Assembly: GCA_023101725.1 (NCBI GenBank) | Contig: JALJCO010003469.1 | Span: 682,001-746,000, forward strand | DNA: 64,000 nucleotides | DNA from: Atherinomorus stipes | Lineage: Eukaryota > Chordata > Actinopteri > Atheriniformes > Atherinidae | Reading direction: 5' to 3' | Part shown: in pieces, positions 22,646-33,574 of the stretch | Layout of the letters: every line of letters begins with the position of its first letter | Numbering within the stretch: position 1 is the first letter of the stretch | Translations under genes and position numbers: made by a program | The notes under the pieces: generated by a model | Told to the model about the DNA's origin: nothing | Database searches by the model: none | What the model saw: the letters and a program-made list of their open reading frames with translations, nothing else

Positions 22646-23030
22646 TTCTAGACTGCTGAATGATGATTTTAATACCAGTGGATTAGATTTATGAAGCTAT
22701 TTGCAAAGCATCCAAAGTCTTTACATTGAATCTATCATTCAGTCACTCCACATTCTCACCTGGTGATAATAGACACAGCTGCAATGGGACACACTGATGC
22801 ATGGCTGCCAGTCTGCCCAACTGCCTCTCCAAGCACCACCAGTGTTGCCAACAGTGGAGGCACGGTGAGGGAGGTGAACAGTGGAGTAATGAACCCAGGT
22901 TCAAACCATCTTTACATGTATGTTCAGTTTTACCATAGCTGTTTCCCTTCAGTATACAGAGATCTTCTTCTTTGTCTTCTTCATAAAAAATGAACCCATT
23001 TGTCTGAAACATAATGATGCTGTAATTATA

Positions 23031-23612
23031 GCCTGGTACACCAGCCTGACCAACGCCATGTATAAGATACACGGCAAGTCAGTCTGGGTTCCCTCAGCTG
23101 GAGACTGATTTCCAGAGCGAGACAAGAGGCGGGACAAACAGGAGGAAAGTGAACCAGAGAGAACCAATCAGAGGTGACTGTAGCTGGCGCAGATTGGCAC
23201 TCTGTTGCTATGTTGCTATGGCGACGCCGGAAATCAGCGTTTACACATTTTTCCCTCTCTATTTAATGTAATTTTCTTGTGTATATTAACATATAATGTT
23301 TGGATTTATTATTTTAAATACTCTGTTACATGTAAGCATTGTTTATGCTGAACTACTAATATGAGAAAGCGTTTGTGTTGTACGTCATGTGACTATGACC
23401 CGGAAGCTGTTAGTTAAGCACCAAAAAAGAGCAGAAACAGCGGTGGAGATGTCGGAGGAGTTTTACGTTCTGTTAATAATTCTACTGCTGCGCTGCGATT
23501 GGTCCGGACATTTTTTTACTGGAATGGAAATCACTTCCCAATGGAGGGAACCCAGACTGACTTGCCGTGTATCATATACATGGCATTAGTTGGGCAGGTG
23601 TACCATGGCTAT
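23031..23612. mobile_element. Non-autonomous DNA element with inverted ends and 10-bp target duplication
   Basis: TGTAATTATA flanks both sides (23021-23030 and 23613-23622). About 100 bp at each end are inverted copies. Shared words are TGGTACACC, GCCATGTATA, GATACACGGCAAGTCAGTCT, GGGTTCCCTC and TGATTTCCA. The interior has no transposase. If the true duplication is 8 bp (TAATTATA), hAT is the likely superfamily. Confidence 0.85.
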
Positions 23613-23624
23613 TGTAATTATACC

Positions 23625-26620
23625 TTCACTTTTGGGGACAGATTCATATCTCTGAACTCGTGTCTCCAGCTTAGTCCTTACAAAATATACAGTATATCAG
23701 CATCAATATAAACAAAATTGCCCATTTGTGCCCATTCATCAGCTCATTCATTGGCAGTACCTATGTTGCATTATTGAAGATAGTGTGTCAAGTTTGTTGA
23801 TTCTAATTCATGGTCCTGCATATGTCTGGATCTGAATTCAGACAGACTGCTGGATATGTCTTATTTATTCCTAAAAAAGCATCACCATTCTTTAAAAAAA
23901 AGCTAATTATCCTGAAGCACTATAGGTGATATTTTCATGGGATCCACTCTTCTTCCAACCACATCCCAGCTTAACAGGACTGAAGCCGAGTCTCTACATG
24001 ATTTAAGCCCCCAACATCTTTTAGAGGGGATTTAATTCCCTGCCTGGTTGGAAAAGACACATGGAAGTGGTTTGGGCTGAGGAATAAATGCCACCATGAC
24101 TGTTGGGTGTTCTTTTGCCACCTACAGCCCTACCAATCCCCTCCAATATCACTTACACACCAAGATGCCAATCAGCCCCTGTGCACATCAAAGTGTTTGT
24201 AAAAGTCTATTGTAGTTTTGATTTGTGACTGATCTTTTTCAGCCCTTCAACATGAAGAATCTGTGTGGTGTATGCTGGTGAAAGAGAGGACATTCAGCAT
24301 GGCTGATTAAAAGAGAGGTAGGGAATGACAGACCTAACATGCTGCACACTCGTCCCTTATTGTGGCTTCATTTCTACAAAGCAAGCCACACTTTTATAAC
24401 AATATGGCCACATGGAGCTCAGAAAGTGAAGATAAACCAATATTATTATGCTAGAGAGATCTAACATACCATCAGAGGAGACACTGCTATGTTACCTTTT
24501 TTTCATTATTTGCCTATTGTTTGGTTTGGTCTTAGTTACCCCCCTTACTGCATATGATACATACTGCCATCCCACTCTACGCTGGCTGACTGTTTTCTTG
24601 GTTGAACACATTAACTTTGCCATGAGTTCATGCGCTATCTTTTTGCTCAAATGCTTTCAACACGAGGAAAAGCAGCAGGGGGCCTCTTGACAGCACTGGC
24701 TCCTCACATCACGTGGTGTTTAAGAGTTTAAAGTCTGAGCCAAGAGATGCTTAAAGGGGATTGTAAGTTAGAGAAGAGAGACACTGCATTACATTAACTT
24801 ACTCCATGTGCCTAATGAGCTGTTACTTAGGTCTTATACACATCATTACCCATCACTTATACCTCACAGGTGTAGAAAATAGGGATAGAGCCTACAGATT
24901 GCATTCATTTGTATGTGAAAAAAGACAAAAAAAGAAGAAGGAAAGTAGGAACAGAGGCTATAATTATTCAGGGATATGGTTAGTGTGTGTCATAGAGAGA
25001 GTATGTGCGTATATGATTGCTCTTGAACTGCAACGGTGGGTGAACAAAGGTATGAAGCACACTTTATTGGATAATTAAGAGGAACTCAGTTGTCCTCATT
25101 GCTCCACTATTGCTCTCTCCCTTGTTGCCTTTAAATACTGACAGAGCTGACCCAAACAAAGCTGGACCAGAGGAAACATCATTGTTCTTCAGTGTCTGTT
25201 CAGCCTGCCAGTTCACTTCCTCAGCGAAAAGTCTCTTCCTCTTTTGATCATAGCATTGTCCAAACAGAGGTACTGTTGAGCAGAGCTGTCCACAACCAGC
25301 AATAGCTTTCACCTCCTGGATGTTCACAAATTGCTTTGGAGTTTCAGTGGTGCTCAGTTCGGAAAATGTGCATAACATAGCTTTCTCTAAGCAAAGCATT
25401 CACCTGTGCAGCCAGAAAACACCCCATGTGCAGGGTAAACATATTACAAAACCGTTAAATATATCACCCACAGTACACAAAACCAATCCTGCAGGACAAA
25501 TGCTCATTTTGCATGCAGCATGTTATTTTTTTTTCTTTTGTAAAAATAGAATAGCATAAATGGAGTGAACAGGAAAAAAAAAGATTAAAGAAATGTATGC
25601 ATCTAAGACAGTGTCTGGATGCCCTCACAGGGATGGCAGCTGGTTTGTGTTAGCATGTCAGAGTATGTTATCGCTATGTCACAACACAAAGCAGGCATAC
25701 TAAGTATTCTCCCTGCTAACCACTTCCTTAACTCTAAAGATAGGTTTTGGCGTCTTAGCCATGAACTGCAGGTCCTTGGAGACCAAACACAGTCTGAAAG
25801 AAAGACTACAGATAAACCAGAGTTTGAAGTGTCCCATGGATTCAAAATGGCCTGCAGGAACAGTCATGGCAAGGCTTTGTCAGCCCATAAGGTCACCATA
25901 TGGTGAAGAGATGAGTATTTTAAACACATAGATGCATGAGCTAAGTGGCTTCCTAGATCATTTTAAATGGACAGGATAAAGATTTACTGATGAGTTTAAG
26001 ACAATATGCAATGTAAATGATGGGCTTTGAATTGTGATAAAAAGCAAAGATTACAAAAAGACAAGCCAAACTGTAACTAAAGCATTCTGCCTGCAATATG
26101 TATGGCTCACAAGAAAAAAAAAAAAAAAGGGGTGCTATGTAGCCAAACTGGCTAAAAAACTGACACAGCTGGTCTGGGTTTGATTTCCATCCCATAGCCC
26201 TTACAAATAGAGGCCATAAATGCACCCTCCAGCCCCATTCATTCCATTCTTAAAAATTGATTTCCATTGATATGAAAATACTTTAACGTTCGGTTCAGAT
26301 GACACAGAACAGTTGTTGAACCTGCAACAACTTACAGCTTTAAGGGTTGTTTCTGCTTTTTAATCATTCAGTCAGACTATGAATGATTTTTACACAAAAT
26401 CTTTCACAGATTAATTTGTGAATTAAAGATTTTCTGATGAGCAACTGCAGCATTCACATTCATGATTAAATTCTTCACACTGAAGGCAGTTAACCTCCAA
26501 GTTTTTCCTCTGCTACACTAAATAAGTTTCCTCACCAGTTTAGAGGTCATTTGCCTCTGGCAGAAACTGCACAATAGTTTGGCACAATGACTGCTGATTA
26601 AATGCTTGGACTGATTATTC
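23625..26620. other. Three kb without a recognised feature
   Basis: The longest open frame (25064-25399, minus, 111 codons) has no domain I know, no flanking splice context I can defend and no strong start context, so I do not call it. The rest is AT-rich sequence with short A runs. Confidence 0.45.
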
Positions 26621-26824
26621 CTGAAGCACAGTGATTGTAAAATTGTGAGAAAGATCACAAATTCATTCAATCACTGGTGAATATTTTGATTACAGGTTGC
26701 AGAGTCCAGAGGATTGTCCTGAACTGCAGTGACACAATCAATTGAATGCTGTCTGATGTGAAGTGTATAAAATGCACTGTGCATAGAAGCTACAACACTC
26801 TGTAGCATTTTCTACCATTGGTCT

Positions 26825-26888
26825 TCACAGTGGTGTAGTGGTTAACACTGCAGCCTCACGGTTGTTGGTTTGAGCCTCATTTCTGGTT
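26825..26888 (+). mobile_element. tRNA-derived SINE-like scrap inside a Tc1 element
   Basis: CAGTGGTGTAGTGGTTAACA is an A-box-like tRNA head, and GTTGGTTTGAGCCTC about 30 bp later is a B-box-like word. It interrupts the Tc1 sequence, which resumes at about 26889. Confidence 0.6.
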
Positions 26889-27687
26889 AACGGATGCTGA
26901 AATGCATAGTGTGACGAGGTTGCCAACTTTCTGCAGAGTCAATCACTACAGACCTCCAAACTTCTTGTGGCCTTCAGATCAGCTCAAGAACAGTGTGCAG
27001 AGAGCTTCAAGGAATGGGTTTCCATGGTAAAGCAGCTGCATCCAAGCCACACATCACCAAATGCAATGCAAAACATGGGATACAGTGGTGTAAAGCAGCC
27101 GCCACTGGACTCTAGAGCAGTGGAGGTGACGAGTCGTGCTTCTCCATCTGGTAATCTGATGGACGAGTCTGGGTCTTTCGATTGCCAGGATAACGGTACT
27201 TGTTTGACTGCATTGTATGTAAAGTTTGATGGAGGGGAAATTATGGTGTGAGGTTGTTTATCAGGAACTGGGCTTGGCCCCTTAGTTCCAGTGAAAGGGA
27301 CTCTCAATGCTTCAGCATACCAAGACATTTTGGACAATTCTATGCTCCCAACTTTGTGGGAACAGTTTAGAGCTGGCCCCTTCCTCTTCCAACATGACTG
27401 TGCACAAAGCAGGTCCATAAAGACTCAGATGGCAGAGTCTGGTCTGGAGGAACTGGACTGGCCTTTACATGGTCCTGACCTCAACCCCAATAGAACACCT
27501 TTTGGATTAATTAGAGTGGAGACTGAGAGAGAGGCCTTCTCTTCCAACATCGGTGTTTGACCTCACAAACACACTTCTGGAAGAATGGTCAAAAATTCCT
27601 ATAAGCACACTCCCAAACGTTGTTTTCAGCATTCCCAGAAGAGTTGAAGCTGTTCTAGCTGCAAAAGGTGGACCAACATCATATTGA
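26889..27687 (+). pseudogene. Tc1-like transposase pseudogene
   Basis: An intact protein would bind the element's inverted repeats and cut and paste it with a DDE/D (RNase H-fold) active site. The N-terminal DNA-binding part is missing or unrecognisable before 26889. Visible are SGSFDCQDNG (about 27162), KFDGGEIMV then a stop at 27249-27251 where the family has Trp, GPLVPVKGTLNASAYQDILD (27274-27335), FLFQHDCAQS carrying the second catalytic Asp (about 27380-27412), LDWPLHGPDLNPN (about 27455), and after a +1 frameshift near 27489 the tail LLEEWSKIP to GGPTSY with a stop at 27685-27687. The frameshift falls at the third catalytic residue (NPIE in the new frame), and another stop follows within a few codons. 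It is not functional. Confidence 0.9.
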
Positions 27688-27937
27688 AGCCTATGGATTA
27701 GGAATGAGATGCCACTTAAGCTTATATGTTAGTCAAGATAGGTGAGCGAATACTTTTGGTAATATACTGTATGTGCAATAAAAATGTAATATGGATCAAA
27801 ATATAAATATCATAGAGAAACTGGACACATAGAGCCTGAGTGGTCCTCTGCCAAGGTTAAGAGACAAATTACCTTTTGAGTATCTGCAAGACTATGCAGT
27901 ACTGCATGCTACAGTCTATATACTGGAATCATCATAG

Positions 27938-28096
27938 TAAATGGACTGTACTTATGTAGCACTTTTCCAGTCATGTTGACCACTCAACGCAGGGTTCAGC
28001 ATTTTGCCCAAGGACTCTTCAGAGCCTAGGGAAGCCTGGGATTGATCTATCGACCCTGTTGCTGATAGATGACTACTCCCTCCACCTGAGCTGAAG
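27938..28096 (-). mobile_element. Common teleost tRNA-derived SINE fragment
   Basis: On the minus strand AGCTCAGGTGGAGGGAGTAG looks like the A-box end of a tRNA-like head, and GGGTCGATAGATCAATCCC looks like a B box. The body, seen on the plus strand as AAATGGACTGTACTTATGTA and TTTTGCCCAAGGACTCTTC, matches from memory a very common fish repeat. Part of the middle is deleted. Confidence 0.65.
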
Positions 28097-28249
28097 GTGT
28101 GTATTCAAACTGCATTTAAACAGCTGCATCAGAGAGCTGATATACACCACAGCAGCACCAATCCTAAGAAGAATTTTGCACCTTCCTTTGCTTTTGTTTG
28201 CTTTCTGGTTGGTTTGGTGGATAAAGGACAACATAATACTACAAAGGGA

Positions 28250-28770
28250 AGAGGGGGGGGTTTTTTTTAAAAAGTTAAAAAAAAAATGGGGAAGGAAGAA
28301 TTTTGGTAGAGGAATTTTAAGAAAAAAAAAAAGGGGCGGTTTTTTAATCCCGGAAAAAAAAAAAAAAAAATAAACAAGAAAAAAAATAAAAAAGGGGGGG
28401 GGGGGAAAAAAAAAGACAAAAAAAAAAAAAAAAAAGGGAGAGAGAAAGACAGGGGAAACCACAACAAAAAAAAAAACAGAAGGAAAAAGGGGGGAAACAA
28501 AAAAAAAAAAAAAAAAAACAAAACACATAAACAAAAAAAAAAAAAATAAAATAGGAAAATGGAAAAATCATATATCTCAGAACTCAACGGTAGTACAAAA
28601 AAGACAGCGCACTCAAAACCTCCAAAAGAAAAAGGACAAAATTTCAGCTCAGCAAAAAAATAAAAAAGAAGAAAACCAAAACACCTCCAACGAGAAAGAG
28701 GCTTATAAGCGGAACACTCAGAGAAAAAAATTAAACCCGCCCTCATTAAATAAAAAAACATCTCTTATTC
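28250..28770. repeat. Homopolymer-dominated block, possible assembly artefact
   Basis: Runs of A (up to about 20), G (up to 13) and T alternate with short scrambled words for about 500 bp, unlike the flanks. Open frames here encode only Phe/Lys runs and are meaningless. Confidence 0.8.
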
Positions 28771-28799
28771 TATATATTCATATTATTTTTTTTTTTTTA

Positions 28800-30800
28800 T
28801 TTAAAAACTACTCTACTCATGCAGGCCAAAACACCTGGACAATGTCACACATGTCCTGGTGCTATAAATGGGCCCTGTGGGCAAGGCACTCACATTTCAA
28901 AATCAGGACCTCCCATCCAACCATTTCATTTAAATTTATATACTTCTAAATATCATTTTCATCTTTAGTTATTCAGCAGCTATTTGTTTTTGTTGACTTG
29001 TTGTTTTTTGTTTGTAATTACAAAATTTCACCATGTCTTAGAAAACCTGATATGTTCTCTGGGTCATAGTGAGATTTTGTGTAAAATAATTGGCTTACTT
29101 CAATGAAGTGGTGGTAGACTCATGGCTTTGGACAGTGGACATAAGGAAATGATTCATTGATTACATGAAAACAAAAAAAACATGTATCAGGCATCTCGCT
29201 GCAAGAATCAACAACAGCAGTTTGTATTCGTCCAGGAATGTGACAAGACAAGTTGGCAGACACTACTGGAAGCACAGGAGTGTGTCTGGCCTGTGTGTGT
29301 GTGTGTGTGTACGTGTGAGGCATTGTCTGCAGCATTCATTCTTACAAAGTGTAATCAGTCACAACTACAGTCTGTTGGGTCTTTTGTCTGCTGCAGATGT
29401 TTTTTCGACATTTTATAGAGTTGAAGTTAAACAAAATGAACCAGGTAATAACCAGGTAATGTTTTGCTGAGGTCTAGTTGTTTTACCTCTTAACTCCACC
29501 TTTTTAGTATCTCGCTTTTTGCATCCAAATGAAATGCATCAGAGGAACTGAGGCAAATTTTGTGTGAGACATCATTTGAAAGCTTACACCTTTAGTGTCT
29601 GAAAATATAAAATAAGAAAAGTGTGACTAAAACACAGCCTGGGCGCCGTTGACCAGGTGGTTTTAAACATTCTAAATTGCATTTCTGCAAAGTGTGTGTT
29701 ACATAATGTGTGCAGTTAGTAACTGAGCGTTCCACCACAGTTCTTATTTGACTGAGATGTAGAAGTTTGTCTCGTGGTAAGAGCGTGATGAAACATCTGT
29801 GCTGAGTGTTTATGTTGTTTTGTATAAAATTCGACCCATGGGTCTCTGTAGTCAGAATTACAGGAAGTGATTTTGATTATGATCTAATTGCGATCATTTA
29901 GTACTGGTAAGAAATAACTGTTGGATAATTCTAAATAAAAAAAATATAAATTGAAATAAAAAGTGTAGGTTCCTGGATAGGAGGGCTTGGTTTGTGAATG
30001 GGTGGCATTGTCCATTTGGGGTCTGGTCAATATGAACAGGGCTCAGAAGGAGATCAGAAGCAACACAAGAGGAACTGAAATCCAGCTGCTGATACACAGA
30101 GTAATTACATCCAGCTCAGTCAACTGCATTTCAAGTTATCAGGGCTTAATGATGGGGTTTGGTAGCCATTCTCAGATGGTGGGGATGGGGATGGGGATGT
30201 AACCACCCCCCAGATCTGTCATTCTGACTTCCCCTTGCTGTAGCATCTTTGATTTAGTTCACTAATCTCTGATTATGATATATGGTGTCATTTCTGAACA
30301 TAAGAAACACTCAAGTTGTTGTTTTTGTTATTGTGGATGTGGATGAACCTTCAGTTATTAGACCCCTTTCTGTTGAACCAGCTCCCAGTTTGGCTTCAGG
30401 AAGCAGAACCTTCAGCTACAGTTATGCAAACAAAGCTAAATTCAGTGTTGAATTTCAGATGGTCCCACATCTTTTGTATATATTCCCTTTCACTGGGAAT
30501 GCTGTATCATTCCAGCAGGGAGTCTGAACAGTTATTTGCTGGAGAGTTTAAAACAGTATTTGCTGTTAGCATGTTATAAGTGTCAGTTTTGACATTTTAT
30601 TTGATCACTGATTTACTTATTTTTGTCTTTGCACTCATAAAAAAAAAAAAAAACAGTTTTTAGTGTATTTTAGTGGTGATGTGGTGACATCCCAACATGG
30701 TGTAAGGTGAATCCACAATAAAATAAGGCTTTGTTAGCATGGTTTCTGCCCTATAGTCTAATGTGTATCCCACTCTTCTATGTATTTTATATTGTTATTG
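28800..30800. other. No feature recognised apart from small simple repeats
   Basis: Contains a (GT)n run near 29295-29311, three GGGGAT repeats near 30181-30199 and an A14 near 30640. No gene or element end is seen. Confidence 0.5.
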
Positions 30801-30804
30801 ATAA

Positions 30805-31016
30805 TCCATCCATCCATCCATCCATCCATCTTTTGTATCGCTTATTCAGTTCAGGCTCATTAGGTTTGCTGGAGCCTATCCCAGCTATTATCAGGTGAGA
30901 AGAAGGGTACACCCTGGACAGGTTGCCAGTCTGTCCTAGGACCAACACAGAGACACACAACCATTCACACTCACATCCACTGTTAGGGGCAATTTAGAGT
31001 AACCAATTAACCCTAT
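30805..31016 (+). repeat. (CATC)n-headed common teleost dispersed repeat
   Basis: Starts with six CATC units (30806-30829), followed by TTTTGTATCGCTTATTC, GGAGCCTATCCCAGCTATTA, GGGTACACCCTGGACAGGTT, GCCAGTCTGTCC and ACAACCATTCACACTCACAT, ending GGGGCAATTTAGAGTAACCA. I recognise this order from many fish genomes. Its parent class is uncertain. Confidence 0.75.
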
Positions 31017-31209
31017 TATTGTTATTGAAAATCTAAAGTACTTTTTGGAATCAGAATTAATTGTTCTGACATTTCCTGAAAACAGCACTCTAAGAATAGT
31101 TTGGTTGAATTCAACCAAGCTGGCTGGTAGTTACATGTCCGACCAATCTTTTGGTTGTTTTTACCAAAAAGATTGGTTAGATTACCAATATTTCGGTCAA
31201 AATGACCAA

Positions 31210-31653
31210 TGGGCTATATCAGTGATTCCCCACCCTGGTCCTCAAGGCACACTATCCTGAAGACTTTCCATTTTACCCTGCTAGGACACAGCTAATTCAA
31301 ATTAAATGGATCTCTTATGAGCGCTGCACCACTCTGCTAATGACCCATTAATGTGAGTCAGCTGTATTTCAACAGGGCAACATGGAAAGTTTTCAGGATA
31401 GTGTGCCTTGAGGACCAGGGTTGGGAATCACTGGGCTATATGCACAACCCCCACTACTTCCTGAACTTAGTGCTCCTCTGTTTCCTGTCTTTCATTATTG
31501 GACAAACTGATTAATCCAGGTGTGTCTGGCCATAGTGATGGTGGTAACTGAGATCAGGCATACCTGGATTAATCAGTTTGTCCAATCATGAAAGACAGGA
31601 AACAGAGGAGCGCTATTAAGTTCAGGAAGTAGTGGAGTCATGCATATAGCCCA
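31210..31653. mobile_element. Fold-back MITE, family A copy, itself interrupted
   Basis: Termini TGGGCTATAT (31210) and ATATAGCCCA (ends 31653), with the same arms as the other family A copies (ACTTCCTGAACTTAG, TGTTTCCTGTCTTTCATTAT, GATTAATCCAGGTGTG and complements). The bases 31220-31441 are a later insertion plus its duplicated target. Confidence 0.9.
31220..31433. mobile_element. Innermost hAT-type palindromic MITE with 8-bp target duplication
   Basis: GGCTATAT occurs at 31212-31219 and 31434-31441, an exact 8-bp duplication. The termini CAGTGATTCCCCACCCTGGT and its near-complement ending GGGAATCACTG have the CAGTG form of hAT elements. The arms pair for about 60 bp through CCTCAAGGCACACTATCCTG. 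No coding capacity. Confidence 0.95.
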
Positions 31654-31789
31654 TACTGGTGACTTTGAACTAAATAATAGTTAAAAATGTTGGATAATCT
31701 AACCAATCTTTTGGTTAAAACAACTAACAAAATTGATTGGACACATAACTACCAATCAGAGTGGTCAAACCTGTTTTTAGGGTGAGCCT

Positions 31790-33255
31790 TATCTTGAAAA
31801 GGACTGCTTGGCATTTCTGTGAAAAATGTCTCAAATGTGTTTTTGAGCCCACATCTCTTCAGGTATCCCTTATATCTTCTTGTCTCTTTGTCTTACAGAT
31901 GGTACTTACTGTTCTGACAGGTGAAAAAGCCATTGTTTCACAAACGAAAATTTGCAGTTTTCTTTCTTCTTTTTACCCTCTGTCGAGAAATTTGCTGTAG
32001 TTTATGAAGTTAGAATTTCACACCTTATAGAGGTTTTATGTTTTTGTCAGATTACAAATACCAACAGTTTTTTTTTAAGGCACACACATACAAACACACA
32101 CCTGGTAGTGAAGTTCTCAGACTTCAAAGCACACTTTTAAAGACCAGACTACCGAGCCATAGTATGACCGTGGAAAAGACCTGATTTTATTTCAGTCAGT
32201 GGTTTTGTGGCAGTGATGCTGAGGTATTAAGGGGTGGCCTGAGGGGTTGATATTGAAGGATGAATGAGGCAATCTGCAGCTTTTACATATTGCTGGGGAG
32301 GAGAGAGTGACTTGGCATCATTTCATGGGTCACTACATCTGCAGAAATTAGATTGGAAGCAGTGGAGAATATCAAGGTATATCCACATGTGCGTGAGTGT
32401 GTGTCCAAGTCTAAAAGCCGGCTCAGCAGGGAACAATCTGCAAGAAGCAGGAGACTCAATAATCGGTTAAAGCACAAACATGTCCATTTATGCACTGAAA
32501 TCCATCAGAATCTGTACAGTTGGTCATCACATTAAATGCTTGAAAATAGTTTCTTTATGCAGCTGTAATGGACTTGCAAAGTCAGACGGCATTTACTGTA
32601 AATCCACACAGGAGACTAAATTAAGAGTTGTAATCTGGGCACATGTGTGAGCAAATCAGCCACAATAGAAAAAAAATGAACATTCCTACTAACAGGACTA
32701 CATTTAGAAACAAGAATAATTTATCACTGATAAGGCTTTACAGGCTGTTTGTAGGAGATCAGACCTAGGGGACATATGCTGGTATAGCTGATCAAAAGGT
32801 GAACTTTTATCAGCATAAACTATAAGTGGTGATGGTACTATGATGAAATTAAGTGGGCTACATTCATGATGCTTTTCTCTGCTCCAAATGGACCGGTCCA
32901 CGGTACAATCCACATTCACATTCACATTCATCATGGTCATCATGGCCAGTATTGCTGCAGGACTCTTTCCCATGTACAACCAGGAATATGAATCATCACT
33001 GGACAATGCTGTAACTTCTTACACTGCTGCACTGAGGGATTAAATTTAAACTAAAGAAAATAGTGCTGCCCATTAGTGAAAGAGATGGACTGTTTTACAA
33101 ATTCAAATATACACAGATAATATATTAATTATGTTGTAACAAGAAAATATCTGACATACACAATCATCACTCAGATCAATTAAAGGAGTATTATGAGTTT
33201 GAAGCTTGGTTTGTGAACACATGCATGTACACACCAGTAGTCAGCAGTGGTATAA
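31790..33255. other. No feature recognised
   Basis: AT-rich sequence with short A runs and CACATTCACATTCA near 32910. No element ends seen. Confidence 0.5.
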
Positions 33256-33261
33256 CCTATC

Positions 33262-33570
33262 CATCGTATTTTCCCTGAGGACCTCCTTCATGTAACTACC
33301 AAAGAGCCGTGAACCCCCTTCGCTGCTCTTTGCTGAAACATGCTTGGTTTTATGCTTTCATTTGCTGTCTTTCACCACAAATGATACATTCTGGCTGATT
33401 CCTGCCGTGTTCTTTAATAAAACCATGATGTCACACATGATAAAAAAAGTTAAGCTGATACACCTCAACTCATCTCTGTTTGGACAGGACCTTCATTTTA
33501 ATCACACTCGCTCTAAACGGTCAAAGCTTTTGGGACCTCCTTAGAAGTCCTGGAGCCCAGGTTGGGAACC
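33262..33570. mobile_element. Possible hAT-type MITE
   Basis: The right end GGTTGGGAACCACTG (to about 33570) is the complement of a CAGTGGTTCCC hAT terminus and is followed by GACCTATC. AACCTATC precedes the candidate, poorly preserved left end at 33262, so an 8-bp target duplication with one mismatch is possible. GGACCTCCTTCA and GGACCTCCTTAG occur near the two ends, in the same orientation. Confidence 0.45.
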
Positions 33571-33574
33571 ACTG

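Larger units (their letters stand above)
26700..27772 (+). mobile_element. Tc1-like DNA transposon, decayed
   Basis: The right terminus GGTGAGCGAATACTTTTGGT (about 27742-27761) plus AATATACTGTA is the recognisable inverted repeat of a common fish Tc1 family. The left terminus is not found. GTGTATAAAATGCACTG (about 26763) is a possible remnant of its 5' leader. The transposase pseudogene and a SINE scrap lie inside. Confidence 0.8.
31086..31784. mobile_element. Outer fold-back element (family C) of a three-level nest
   Basis: The left part (31086 to about 31209) and the complement of the right part (about 31654-31784) share TTGGTAGTTA/CTGGTAGTTA, TGTCC, AACCAAAAGATTGGTTAG or close versions, and a CTCTAAGAAYAG/CCCTAAAAACAG-type terminus. 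It is interrupted in the middle by the family A MITE. Confidence 0.75.

Noticed and set aside
25064..25399. Minus-strand open frame of 111 codons
   Set aside because: No domain, no clear splice sites or related sequence in the window; chance length is plausible in 64 kb.
28073..28761. Several long minus-strand open frames
   Set aside because: They consist of Phe-rich translations of homopolymer runs in a suspected low-quality block.
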